In this document: positions 26,929-35,528 of the stretch, piece after piece | How the letters are laid out: each line of letters begins with the position of its first letter | How positions within the stretch are numbered: position 1 is the first letter of the stretch | NCBI GenBank assembly: GCA_003230435.1 | Contig: QIDW01000225.1 | Location: forward strand, 1 to 38,470 | DNA: 38,470 bases | From: Acidimicrobiia bacterium | GTDB lineage: Bacteria; Actinomycetota; Acidimicrobiia; Spongiisociales; ZC4RG35 | Reading direction: 5' to 3' | Translations under genes and position numbers: made by a program | Notes under the pieces: generated by a model | The model's database searches: none | Seen by the model: only the letters and a program-made list of their open reading frames with translations | What the model was told of the DNA's origin: nothing

Positions 26929-27807
26929 TCATCTGTCCGTTGAAACATCAGTGCATTTGCGTTGGGGGGCACTAGCCCGCCGACCAAGCTCGGCGGCGAG
27001 CGGCAGCAGAACCAGCAACATCACCACCGACGCCAACATGACCATGACGAAGACCCCTCCGTCACCGGCGAAACTCGTCGTGGCGATGAGAAGAGCTGCC
27101 GAAAGGTTCCGCTGGGCCGTGCCCAGGACTGTTACGACCCTGGTGGAACGGTCCTTCCCTCCGAGCAAATACCCGGCAGCCAGCGTTGCTACGACAAAGA
27201 GGATCAAGGCGATGTACGCGCCCGTACCGAAGGATTCGATCAGTGTCGGCATGACGACCACGATCGCGAGGACCGCACCGAGTATCAGAGCCATCGCCGA
27301 GATCTGATTCAAGCCCGGCACTATGTTCTTGGTTTCGTCATATCTGGCCCGCACCACCAGGGCCAGGCCGAGCGGCAACAGCAACCCCAGAAGCAGCGGC
27401 TTTGCTATCTCCCAGGCACTCACCTCAACGGACTCGATCAGAGAGCCCAAGACCAGAGGGATGAAAGCAACTGTCACCACCATGAGGAGGGTCATCAGGC
27501 CCACCGCGTAGGCGACATCTCCCTTCGCCATCTGAGCAAGCTTGGGGAGCATGGGAGTACCTGCAGCACTTCCTACAACGATCAGTCCCAACGCCGTGGA
27601 GTCACTCAGCCCCACCAACTCTGCGATACCCCAGGCGGCAAGTGGTGCCAGGACGAAGTTCGCTAACAGGGCCTGAGCAACGAGCCCCAGGTTCTTGAGA
27701 GGCTCGAGGATCTGAGTCACGGTGAGGGAGAGCCCCATCGACACCATGCTGGTGAGGACGAACGTCAGGATGGCCAGATTGGCCATCATGGCGAGCGGCT
27801 CTGTCAT
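26929..27807 (-). CDS. Bile acid:sodium symporter family (BASS/SBF) transporter
   Basis: 292 residues with about nine hydrophobic segments throughout. It resembles the BASS/ACR3 superfamily: an N-terminal FVLTSMVSMGLSLTVTQI, the repeat-like GLIVVGSAAGTPMLPKLAQMA crossover region and GTAQRNLSAALLIATTSFA, which matches the second conserved unwound-helix segment. It imports organic anions with sodium. Substrate is unknown. It starts six bases after the alkylsulfatase stop, so the two are surely cotranscribed, which suggests an amphipathic sulfate ester or its product as substrate (inference). Confidence 0.88.
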   Translation of the reverse strand: MTEPLAMMANLAILTFVLTSMVSMGLSLTVTQILEPLKNLGLVAQALLANFVLAPLAAWGIAELVGLSDSTALGLIVVGSAAGTPMLPKLAQMAKGDVAYAVGLMTLLMVVTVAFIPLVLGSLIESVEVSAWEIAKPLLLGLLLPLGLALVVRARYDETKNIVPGLNQISAMALILGAVLAIVVVMPTLIESFGTGAYIALILFVVATLAAGYLLGGKDRSTRVVTVLGTAQRNLSAALLIATTSFAGDGGVFVMVMLASVVMLLVLLPLAAELGRRASAPQRKCTDVSTDR

Positions 27808-27813
27808 CCCCGT

Positions 27814-29739
27814 CTATTCCTTCGCAGCCGTTCCAGGCATCATCTCAAAGAGAAGATCGAAGTCGATGAGTGCGCCGAAGAGGGCATGTAACCCGCTCGC
27901 GTCGCCATCGATGGACCCCTTCCCTGCCTCGATCAGTCCGTCGAACGTCGAGTTCCCCACGATCACGTCTTCGAAATCGGCGCGGTCGATAGCCACCGAG
28001 AACGTGGGGTCGGACGCGGCGAAGCCGACCTGAGTGGTCAGAGTGCCGTTGGAAAGCTCCAGGACAAGCTTCTCACCGGTGTCAGGATGTTCGACGTTTG
28101 CCACGAACTCGACATCGGAGACCTGTGAACTATCCAACCGAATCGCCAGATAATCGAAGAACATCTCGGTTGTGAGCGCGCTGAGAAGATCGGGACTCGA
28201 AGTCAATGGGGGTGTTCCCGCAGGGATCCCCGACCGCAACTCGAACGCGGCGCTGAGGAAACTATTCCTTACGCTTGGACTCTCCTGCTGATACCCGATC
28301 TGCTCGAAGATGTCGGCAAGGAGACCTTTAGCCTCGACGTTGTCGGGTTCGGCGTAGACGAGTTTGTTGACGATCTCCTGTGCCTCGCGATATCGGCCCT
28401 CGTCGTAAAGCTCTTTTCCTTTGGCCAGGATGGGTTCCGATCCGCCCATCATATCGACGTACAGAGGCGCCGATGCGTGCGGCGAGAGAGGTATCAGAGT
28501 CGTCGGGTTTCCATCCCAGTAGCCCAAATAACGGTTGATGACTGCCCGACTGTTGTGCTCGACGGATCCGTGGTAACTCCTTGCGATCCACTGTTTTCGC
28601 AGAGAGAGCGGTGGCTCGTAGACGTTGTGGATCTCATTGACGGTCACACCCTGATTGGCCAGGTGCAGCACACCGTTGTTGAGATGTGCGTAGGCATCTC
28701 GCTGACCTCGCAAGACCTCTTGAATCCGCTCATTTCCCCATCGCGGCCAATTGTGCGAAGCGAACATCACTTCTGCCTCCTGGCCGAAGAGATACAACGC
28801 CTCGCCGATCTTCTTCGACCACAGCAAAGCGTCCCGAATGAGGGCTCCTCGCAGCGTGTAGATGTTGTGAATCGTGGCGGTCACATTCTCGGCGGCCCAG
28901 AACGCCTTGAGGTCCGGGAAGTAGGTATTCATCTCTGCCGGGGCTTCGGTACCGGGCGTGCTGTGAAAGATCATGCGCACCCCGTCGATGACGTGTTCTT
29001 CGATTTCATCGGTGATGACCAGAGTCGGGGCGATGAGACTCATCACCCCGGCGGCCACACTCTTGCCGATGGCCTGGTCGACATGACCGTGGGAGTTGGC
29101 GGGAGTTAGAGCTCCGTATTGAAAGAAAGCACGGCGTCTCATCGCATTGCCGGCATACACAGCCTCAGCGACGGCATGTTCCATGAAACCCTCAGGAACG
29201 ATGATCGGGACCTTCCCCGAGCGAACGTCAGCATTGTCCACAACGCCGCGAACGCCACCAAAATGGTCGACGTGAGAGTGGGAGTGCACAACCGCGCTGA
29301 CGGGTCGTTCTCCTAACTGCTCATTGACGAAGGCCAGGGCGGCTCGGGCGGTCTCGACAGCCGTGGCAGTGTCGAAAATGATCCAACCGGTTTCACCTTG
29401 AATGAACGTCACATTGGAGAGGTCGAAGCCCCGCACCTGCCAGATCCCCGGCAACACCTCGTAGAGGCCGTAGCCCATGTTGAGCATTGCTTGACGCTGT
29501 AGAGAAGGGTGGATGCTGTCAAAGTCCTCGCCCTGCAAAAGGAAGTCGTACCGCCCCATATCCCAGGCGACGTTGCCGGCATCGGCCATGATCTGGGTGT
29601 AGTCGGGCGCAGCCACGAACCCACGACGATGCTCTTCAAAATCACGCTCATCATCGAAGGGCAAGGCCTCGCGCTGGTTGGCTTGGAACTCTTTAGTGAA
29701 TGACGACGGCTCTTTGCCGTCGGGGTGAAAATGGGACAC
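27814..29739 (-). CDS. SdsA/BDS1-type alkylsulfatase (metallo-beta-lactamase fold)
   Basis: 641 residues, close to the ~650 of SdsA1-type enzymes. The zinc site is VVHSHSHVDHFGGVRG (H-x-H-x-D-H), with further ligands in the region STPGTEAPAEMN and in MFASHNWPRWG. After the beta-lactamase-like domain comes the helical dimerisation domain (ELYDEGRYREAQEIVNKLVY) and a C-terminal SCP2-like lipid-binding domain (ATVEHPDTGEKL-like region through the end). No Sec signal is visible, so it may be cytoplasmic or exported otherwise. It releases sulfate from alkyl sulfates such as SDS; the true substrate is unknown. Operon partner of the BASS symporter downstream. Confidence 0.92.
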   Translation of the reverse strand: MSHFHPDGKEPSSFTKEFQANQREALPFDDERDFEEHRRGFVAAPDYTQIMADAGNVAWDMGRYDFLLQGEDFDSIHPSLQRQAMLNMGYGLYEVLPGIWQVRGFDLSNVTFIQGETGWIIFDTATAVETARAALAFVNEQLGERPVSAVVHSHSHVDHFGGVRGVVDNADVRSGKVPIIVPEGFMEHAVAEAVYAGNAMRRRAFFQYGALTPANSHGHVDQAIGKSVAAGVMSLIAPTLVITDEIEEHVIDGVRMIFHSTPGTEAPAEMNTYFPDLKAFWAAENVTATIHNIYTLRGALIRDALLWSKKIGEALYLFGQEAEVMFASHNWPRWGNERIQEVLRGQRDAYAHLNNGVLHLANQGVTVNEIHNVYEPPLSLRKQWIARSYHGSVEHNSRAVINRYLGYWDGNPTTLIPLSPHASAPLYVDMMGGSEPILAKGKELYDEGRYREAQEIVNKLVYAEPDNVEAKGLLADIFEQIGYQQESPSVRNSFLSAAFELRSGIPAGTPPLTSSPDLLSALTTEMFFDYLAIRLDSSQVSDVEFVANVEHPDTGEKLVLELSNGTLTTQVGFAASDPTFSVAIDRADFEDVIVGNSTFDGLIEAGKGSIDGDASGLHALFGALIDFDLLFEMMPGTAAKE

Positions 29740-29776
29740 TGCTTACCTTTACTGACCGGGATTGGACCTCGGGACT

Positions 29777-30754
29777 TTAGACTCGGTGGAGGAGTCCCTC
29801 ATCCGCGAACCATTCGAGGGTGCGGCGGATCGTTTCCCTCACCGGGGTGTAACGAAGACCGAGTTCCCTCGTTGCACGACTGCCGTCGTAGCGATGACCG
29901 TGGTTGATAACCCTTACTGCCTCTCGACAGATCGGTGGTTGCCGACGGATCACTCCGAAGACGAGCTCCACCACCACCGAGATGGCGTAGATGACACTGG
30001 TCGGGAGAAAACGAGGAGAAACATGGTGATCTGTCATCTCAGACAACAGAGCGACCGCTTCTCGCATCGTCAGAGTCGCGCCACTCAAGAGATATCGCTC
30101 ACCGGCGACTCCGCGCTCAGCCGCAAGAAGGTGGCCTCGGGCACAGTCGTCGATATCGACCAGGGAGACCGTCGTGTCAATCAGGAAGGGCAGCCTCCCC
30201 CTCGTGGCATTGAGAAGGATTCGGCCAGTTCCGGTCGCCCGTCCGGGGCCCTGAACCGACGACGGGTTGACCGCCACGACATCCAGGCCGCGCGCCTCGG
30301 AGAAGAGAAGTCGCTCCGCTTCGGTCTTGGTCCGCTCGTACTCCGATAGGTAGAACCCCCGGTGAGTGGCGAACTCGGTGGCGACCTCACCTTTCTGGCT
30401 GCCGAGGGTTACCACCGATGAAGTGTGGATCATCCTCGAAACTCGGGCGTCCCGACATGCACTCATCATGATTCGGGTCCCTTCGACGTTGACCCGCCAC
30501 ATGTGGTTTGGGTCCCTGGTGCACATCTGGTTCACCCCGGCAATGTGAAACACCCACTCGCAGCCGTCGACCAGCGAGCGAATGCTGTCGTGGTCGAGGA
30601 CATCTCCGGGGATTGGTGTGGCACCGAGAGATGCAAGTTTGGCCCCGGATTCTGTCGAGTGGGCAAGGGCTTTCACCTCATGCCCGGACTCAACGAGATG
30701 GCTGGTCACCGCGGTCCCGACCACACCTGAGCCGCCAGTGACGGCGACCCTCAC
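29777..30754 (-). CDS. NAD-dependent epimerase/dehydratase (extended SDR)
   Basis: 325 residues from the GTG at 30754, whose GTGA overlaps the pgsA stop; the frame is open upstream but the Rossmann start VRVAVTGGSGVVG begins here. GGSGVVG is the NAD(P)-binding motif, SSVVTLG supplies the catalytic Ser, and YERTKTEAE gives the Tyr-x-x-x-Lys pair. NPSSVQGPGRATG is the conserved post-catalytic loop. It resembles hopanoid-associated HpnA-like and 3-beta-hydroxysteroid-type SDRs, but the substrate cannot be told. Its context (PgsA, alkylsulfatase) suggests lipid-related chemistry. Confidence 0.88.
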   Translation of the reverse strand: MRVAVTGGSGVVGTAVTSHLVESGHEVKALAHSTESGAKLASLGATPIPGDVLDHDSIRSLVDGCEWVFHIAGVNQMCTRDPNHMWRVNVEGTRIMMSACRDARVSRMIHTSSVVTLGSQKGEVATEFATHRGFYLSEYERTKTEAERLLFSEARGLDVVAVNPSSVQGPGRATGTGRILLNATRGRLPFLIDTTVSLVDIDDCARGHLLAAERGVAGERYLLSGATLTMREAVALLSEMTDHHVSPRFLPTSVIYAISVVVELVFGVIRRQPPICREAVRVINHGHRYDGSRATRELGLRYTPVRETIRRTLEWFADEGLLHRV

Positions 30755-31332
30755 GTCTTGACTTCGGTTGGCTCCGTACGGACTGTGTGCCAGAACGCGG
30801 CCATGTACCCCCACGCCGACCCGACTGTTGCGATCACTGCGAAAAGCATCGCCCACTGGTCCAGATACCAGGGTCCCCACGGCTCCGAGAGACGGATAAA
30901 TGCCAGGAAAATAGCCAAGAACTGGGCCACCGTCTTGATCTTCCCCCAGGTCGAGGGTCTTATCAGCCCGCCTCGCTGGGCAACAACACCTCGCAACGCC
31001 ATCACCAAGAACTCCCTGAAGATGAGGATCGCCGCCGGCCAGATGGAGACTCTGTCCACAGAAACGAGGGCCAAAAGGGTCCCGGTCACGAGGATCTTGT
31101 CGGCTGTAGTGTCGAGGAAACCCCCAAGAACGGTTTCATCCGAATAGCGTCTCGCCAGATAGCCATCGAGATAATCGGTGAAGGCCGCCACGGCAAAGAG
31201 CCCCGCTGCGATGAGAAGGTGGGTGCCAATCTGGTCGGCTCGCGTGAAAGCCATGATCGGTACGACCATTGCGATCCGAATAAGGGCGAGCGCATTCGGA
31301 ACGGAGATAACACCTCCTCGACTAAGGCTCAC
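30751..31332 (-). CDS. pgsA: CDP-diacylglycerol-glycerol-3-phosphate 3-phosphatidyltransferase
   Basis: 193 residues, multi-pass membrane enzyme. The CDP-alcohol phosphatidyltransferase motif is complete: DGYLARRYSDETVLGGFLDTTADK fits D-G-x2-A-R-x8-G-x3-D-x3-D (residues about 54-76). It makes phosphatidylglycerol phosphate, precursor of phosphatidylglycerol and cardiolipin. The N-terminus ISVPNALALIRI is typical of PgsA. It lies 51 bases after glpK and overlaps the SDR gene start. Confidence 0.92.
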   Translation of the reverse strand: MSLSRGGVISVPNALALIRIAMVVPIMAFTRADQIGTHLLIAAGLFAVAAFTDYLDGYLARRYSDETVLGGFLDTTADKILVTGTLLALVSVDRVSIWPAAILIFREFLVMALRGVVAQRGGLIRPSTWGKIKTVAQFLAIFLAFIRLSEPWGPWYLDQWAMLFAVIATVGSAWGYMAAFWHTVRTEPTEVKT

Positions 31333-31383
31333 CGATCATAAGCCGCCGGTGGTCGGTGCGGTGGCTCGTGGTGCGTCACACCA

Positions 31384-32874
31384 CTAGACCCAGTCGAGAG
31401 AACGATCGATCGCCTGACGCCATCGACCCTGGAGCCGGGACCGCTCATCAGACGTCATGTCGGGCACCCATCGCTTGGCTTCGACCCAGAGCGAGGTGAT
31501 CTCCTCTAGTCCCGACCAGAATCCGACAGCAAGACCGGCGGCGTAGGCCGCGCCTGATGCCGTCGTCTCGGCAACGATTGGCCGAACCACATCCACTCCA
31601 AGCAAATCGGCCTGGAATTGCATGAGAAGCGAATTGTGTGTCATCCCCCCGTCGACCTTCAGCTCGCTTAGATCCACCCCGGAATCTGCCGTCATGGCAT
31701 CGAGGACGTCCTTTGTCTGATAGGCCGTTGACTCGAGGGCCGCCCGGGCGATATGACCCCTGTTGGCGAATCGGGTCAGGCCGGTGATCACACCTCTCGC
31801 GTCAGGGCGCCAGTGAGGTGCAAAAAGACCGGAGAACGCCGGGACGAAGTAGACGTCTCCGTTGTCCTCGACCGACAGAGCCAGATCTTCGACGTCGGAT
31901 GCATCCACAATGAGCCCGAGATTGTCCCGGAGCCACTGCACCAGTGACCCGGTGACGGCAACCGATCCTTCGAGGGCATAAACGGTGTCCTCGCCGTCAA
32001 TCCGGAATGCCACTGTGCTGAGAAGACCGGCCTCGGACGGAACCGGACTGGTGCCGGTATTCATCAACATGAAGTTCCCGGTGCCGTACGTGTTCTTGGC
32101 ATCCCCGGGCGTGAAACAGACCTGCCCGAACAGGGCCGCCTGCTGATCACCGAGAATCGCTGTAAGTGGAACACCGGAGAGAGGGCTGACACACGATCCG
32201 ATATGCCCGACGGAGGCCACGATCTCTGGAAGCATGTGAGTGGGCACGCCGATCTCCATCAACAGATCGGAATCCCAGGTCGTCGTGACCAGATCCATCA
32301 GCATGGTTCTGGACGCGTTGGTCACATCGGTGACATGGCGGCCACCCTCGATACCACCGGTCAGGTTCCACGCCACCCAGGAGTCGATCGTGCCAAAGGC
32401 AAGGTCACCCCTCGCCGCCCGCTCTCCTAGATCGTGTTCGTCGAGAAGCCAGCGCACCTTCGGGCCGGCAAAATAGGTTGCCAGAGGAAGGCCGGTCCTC
32501 TCCCGAAACCGGTCGGGCCCCTCGTCGCCCTCGAGTGACTTACAGAGACCGGCCGTTCGAGTGTCCTGCCAGACGACTGCATTGGCAATCGGTGCGCCCG
32601 AGGAGCGATCCCAGACAACCGTGGTTTCCCGCTGATTCGTGATTCCGACGGCCGCCAGGTCGCCAGGCACGAGACCGGCCCCGGAAAGGGCTCCCTCAAT
32701 GACTGATACGGTGTTTGCCCAGATCTCGCCTGGGTCGTGTTCTACCCAACCCGGCTTCGGAAAAATCTGCTGGTGCTCCCGCTGATCAAGTGAAACCACG
32801 GTCCCCGCTCGGTCGAAAACCATGAATCGGGTCGAGGTCGTGCCCTGGTCAAGCGCTCCGATGTACTCAGCCAT
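31384..32874 (-). CDS. glpK: Glycerol kinase
   Basis: 496 residues, full length FGGY-family kinase. GALDQGTTSTRFMVFD is the N-terminal phosphate-binding motif. YFAGPKVRWLLDE, GTGNFMLMNTG and DGGMTHNSLLMQFQADLLG are glycerol-kinase signatures. It makes sn-glycerol-3-phosphate from glycerol and ATP, the co-substrate for PgsA encoded next. Its ATG overlaps the pth stop by eight bases, so it is translated from the rplY-pth transcript. No glycerol facilitator gene is in the window. Confidence 0.95.
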   Translation of the reverse strand: MAEYIGALDQGTTSTRFMVFDRAGTVVSLDQREHQQIFPKPGWVEHDPGEIWANTVSVIEGALSGAGLVPGDLAAVGITNQRETTVVWDRSSGAPIANAVVWQDTRTAGLCKSLEGDEGPDRFRERTGLPLATYFAGPKVRWLLDEHDLGERAARGDLAFGTIDSWVAWNLTGGIEGGRHVTDVTNASRTMLMDLVTTTWDSDLLMEIGVPTHMLPEIVASVGHIGSCVSPLSGVPLTAILGDQQAALFGQVCFTPGDAKNTYGTGNFMLMNTGTSPVPSEAGLLSTVAFRIDGEDTVYALEGSVAVTGSLVQWLRDNLGLIVDASDVEDLALSVEDNGDVYFVPAFSGLFAPHWRPDARGVITGLTRFANRGHIARAALESTAYQTKDVLDAMTADSGVDLSELKVDGGMTHNSLLMQFQADLLGVDVVRPIVAETTASGAAYAAGLAVGFWSGLEEITSLWVEAKRWVPDMTSDERSRLQGRWRQAIDRSLDWV

Positions 32875-33445
32875 CTCGACCCCGGTGAGCAGCCTGTTCC
32901 TGGGCGCGCTCGGGGTCGCTGAGCCACTGCTCTACGACGTCCGCCGCATCCTCCAGCATCACATCGACCTCAGAACGCTCGCTCTTCGAAAAAGGGCGCA
33001 GGACAAAGTCGGCAGGATCCATCGAGCCGGGAGGTCGGCCGACCCCAATTTTGAGTCTCGAGAACTCCTTGACACCGAGGGACTTCTCGACAGAGCGAAT
33101 CCCGTTGTGGCCCCCACTGCCACCGGCAACTTGAATGCGGAGACGACCAAAGGCCAGGTCGATGTCGTCGTGGATCACCAACAGATCGCCAGGATCGACC
33201 TTGTAGTAGGCCAGCGCAGCCTGGACCGCTGCGCCCGACTCGTTCATGTAGGTGTTGGGAACGAAGTAGAGCGTTCTGTCTTCGCCGACACCTGTCTGAG
33301 CCACCATCCCTCGCACTCGCGATGGTGCTTTGCCGAAGGACTGGTCGGCCCGATCGACGAGACGTGCCAGCACAGCGAACCCAGCATTATGTCGTGTACG
33401 GTCGTAGTCGGCACCAGGATTGCGGAGCCCGACGACTACCCGCAC
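32867..33445 (-). CDS. pth: Peptidyl-tRNA hydrolase
   Basis: 192 residues from the GTG at 33445 (VRVVVGLRNPG), four bases beyond the rplY stop; the longer open frame reaches back into rplY and is not family-like. It recycles peptidyl-tRNA. Catalytic His is in DRTRHNAGFAVL, Asn in NTYMNESGAAV, and Asp in LLVIHDDIDLAFGRLRI, with GGSGGHNGIRSVEKSLG completing the signature. The rplY-pth order is standard for actinobacteria. Confidence 0.95.
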   Translation of the reverse strand: MRVVVGLRNPGADYDRTRHNAGFAVLARLVDRADQSFGKAPSRVRGMVAQTGVGEDRTLYFVPNTYMNESGAAVQAALAYYKVDPGDLLVIHDDIDLAFGRLRIQVAGGSGGHNGIRSVEKSLGVKEFSRLKIGVGRPPGSMDPADFVLRPFSKSERSEVDVMLEDAADVVEQWLSDPERAQEQAAHRGRDG

Positions 33446-33449
33446 CGGT

Positions 33450-34133
33450 CTACTCGGTTGTTTCGGCCTCTTCTTCGTCTTCGGCCTCAGCGCCCTCTTC
33501 AGCTTCACCCTCGGCAAGCTCCTCGCCCTCTAGCAACTCTGCTTCTTCGTCCACCTCTGGCTCTTCGACGATCTCGGCAGCGGGAACAGTGACGGACATG
33601 ATGACGGCATCAGAATCCTCGAGGTAGATGATGTCCTCGAGCTCGGGAAGATCTTCCACACGAAGCGAACCACCAACCTCGACCTCGGACACGTCGAGTT
33701 CAATGTACGAAGGGATTTCTGTGGGTAGAACCTCGATCTGCACGGACGTTCTCCGAGGGCTGAAAACACCACCCTCGGTCACGCCCACAGGAGTGCCTTC
33801 GAACTGAATCGTCACTTCGGCAGTCACCTTCTGACTGAGGTCGACTGTGACGAAATCAACGTGTCTGTACTCGTCTCGAAAAGGATGCCGCTCGATGACC
33901 CTGGCCATAGTGGTCAGTGAGTCACCGCCCTCGATCTCGAGACTGATGATGGCGTTGGAGCCGGCCTCGGTGTGAAGGGCCAACTGAAGGGCATGGGCAT
34001 CAACCGAAAGCGGCACGGAATCAACACCTTTGCCATAGACGACGGCAGGAACCAGGCCCTCGCGACGAATTCGGCGGGACTCGCGCGATCCGGGCGACCG
34101 ACCCGGAAGGGCGCGCAGGCTGACTTCAGACAT
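33450..34133 (-). CDS. rplY: Ribosomal protein bL25 (Ctc/TL5 type, long form)
   Basis: 227 residues from the ATG at 34133, with AAGGAG at good distance upstream. It binds 5S rRNA. The N-terminal L25 domain (SRRIRREGLVPAVVYGKG, FRDEYRHVDFVTVDL) is followed by the TL5-type beta domain, ending in IYLEDSDAVIMSVTVPAAE. The last ~38 residues are almost only Glu, Ala and Asp, a low-complexity acidic tail common in actinobacterial L25. The expected prs gene is not upstream; a small hydrolase is. Confidence 0.93.
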   Translation of the reverse strand: MSEVSLRALPGRSPGSRESRRIRREGLVPAVVYGKGVDSVPLSVDAHALQLALHTEAGSNAIISLEIEGGDSLTTMARVIERHPFRDEYRHVDFVTVDLSQKVTAEVTIQFEGTPVGVTEGGVFSPRRTSVQIEVLPTEIPSYIELDVSEVEVGGSLRVEDLPELEDIIYLEDSDAVIMSVTVPAAEIVEEPEVDEEAELLEGEELAEGEAEEGAEAEDEEEAETTE

Positions 34134-34171
34134 CAAAAGACTCCTTGGAGAAATGAAGGGGCGGATCCCAA

Positions 34172-34834
34172 TTATGGCTTCTGCCGGTTGCTTCTGCCAG
34201 ACGAGATCCTCCCGATCCATCCTGAGGTCCGATCGACGAGCCGTTCGACCGTCGACTCATGCGTCCAGCCGCCGCCTTTTGGGGAGTGCCCTGCGCCATC
34301 GAGAAGCTCCACCTCCGCGTTCGGGAGCGGACGGATGTGCTCGTCGAAGAGGGGCATCCGAGACAATGCGTCCCTCGATCCCTGAAAGAAAAGCAGTGGC
34401 ACCGTGACATCCGGGAAGTGGTCGATGCGGAGCTTTTCCGGCTTGCCTGCCGGATGCAGCGGGTAGGCATAGAGGACTACTCCAGCGGCCTCGTCCCCTT
34501 CGGCCACCAGCAGGGTCGCAATTCGGCCGCCCATCGATCTCCCAGCCAGAAAGAGGGATTCCACCTGCGGTCGCAGGAATTCCGCGACTCCGCGATGGCA
34601 CTCGATCAGCTTCTCGGCGCGATCAGGGCTTCTCGAGCCTCGCTCCGTGTAGGGGTAGTTGAAGGTCATCACGGTGTGGCCGGCATCGGCAAGGCCATCG
34701 CGGAGCAAGATGATGAACGGGTGGTCCTGATCTACCCCTGCACCATGCGCGAGGAGGATTCCATTCGGTCCATCACCTGTCAGACGTCCGGACACCTCTC
34801 CGCGAGTCCATGCAATGGTGACTGAGTCGACCAT
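34172..34834 (-). CDS. Alpha/beta hydrolase of the KANL3/Tex30-like type
   Basis: 220 residues from the ATG at 34834. The fold is shown by GILLAHGAGVDQDHPF (oxyanion loop), the nucleophile elbow AGRSMGGRIA (G-x-S-x-G, near residue 96), the acid in FFQGSRDALS and the catalytic His in GAGHSPKGG. This matches the TEX30/KANL3 dienelactone-hydrolase-like family, whose bacterial substrates are not known. It ends 38 bases before rplY on the same strand and is divergent from pgl with only 36 bases between starts. Confidence 0.85.
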   Translation of the reverse strand: MVDSVTIAWTRGEVSGRLTGDGPNGILLAHGAGVDQDHPFIILLRDGLADAGHTVMTFNYPYTERGSRSPDRAEKLIECHRGVAEFLRPQVESLFLAGRSMGGRIATLLVAEGDEAAGVVLYAYPLHPAGKPEKLRIDHFPDVTVPLLFFQGSRDALSRMPLFDEHIRPLPNAEVELLDGAGHSPKGGGWTHESTVERLVDRTSGWIGRISSGRSNRQKP

Positions 34835-34870
34835 GAGGCAAATGTAGGGCAGACAGGTACCGTCCGTGGG

Positions 34871-35528
34871 ATGGAGTTGGTGATTCACGAGACACCAGAA
34901 GCGACGGCAACTGCCGTGGCACAACGCGTCGCGAGCGAGATTCGAGTCGCGAAAGACGGTTTCACACTTGGACTCGCCGGCGGCTCGACTCCTGGGGCAA
35001 CCTATGAAGCCCTTCGTCGTCACACCGTCGATTGGAGTCGAGTTGATGCCTGGCTATCGGATGAGCGCTGGGTTCAGCCAGATCACCTGAGGTGTAACGG
35101 GCGGATGGCGGCCGAAACGTTGATGGATCACGTCGATGCCAGGTTTCACCGACCAGGCTGGAGCGAGTTGATCGAGCCCGACGACTCCGCTGTCCTCTAT
35201 GAATCCGCGATCAGGGCGGTGCTCCACGATGGCAGACCGGATCTCATACTCCTCGGATTGGGTGACGACGGTCATACCGCGTCTTTGTTCCCCGGAACCG
35301 CTGCTCTCGACGAGGAGAGCCGCTGGATTGTTGCCAACCATGTTCCCCAAGTTCAGGAAACGCGGCTCACTTCTACCTATCCGATGCTGTGGAGGGCCCG
35401 TCTTCTGATGGTCCTGGTAGGCGGCGCTCGAGGACTCCCTGGCGGGAAATACACCAGCGGGCAGGCTTGACGAAGGTGAGGCAAAGGTCGAATGGCACGT
35501 AGACACGGCCGCAGCCTCGCTGCTCTAG
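34871..35528 (+). pseudogene. pgl: 6-phosphogluconolactonase, interrupted by a frameshift
   Basis: Pentose-phosphate enzyme that hydrolyses 6-phosphogluconolactone. From the ATG at 34871: TLGLAGGSTPGATYEAL, VDAWLSDERWV and LGLGDDGHTASLFPG are diagnostic. After RLLMVLVGGA the frame is lost near 35420-35432 and stops at 35470. The family tail (ALEDSLAGNTPAGRL and EWHVDTAAASLL) continues in another frame to 35528. About four residues such as the usual DKA are missing between GGA and ALE; net loss is 2 modulo 3. The last 37 bases overlap the lipoprotein gene start. A consensus deletion is favoured, but decay is possible. Confidence 0.87.

Noticed and set aside
26309..27307. 332-codon plus-strand ORF across mfd and the symporter gene
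   Set aside because: It spans two well-supported minus-strand genes and the gap between them, and its translation is Arg/Ser-rich without recognisable motifs.
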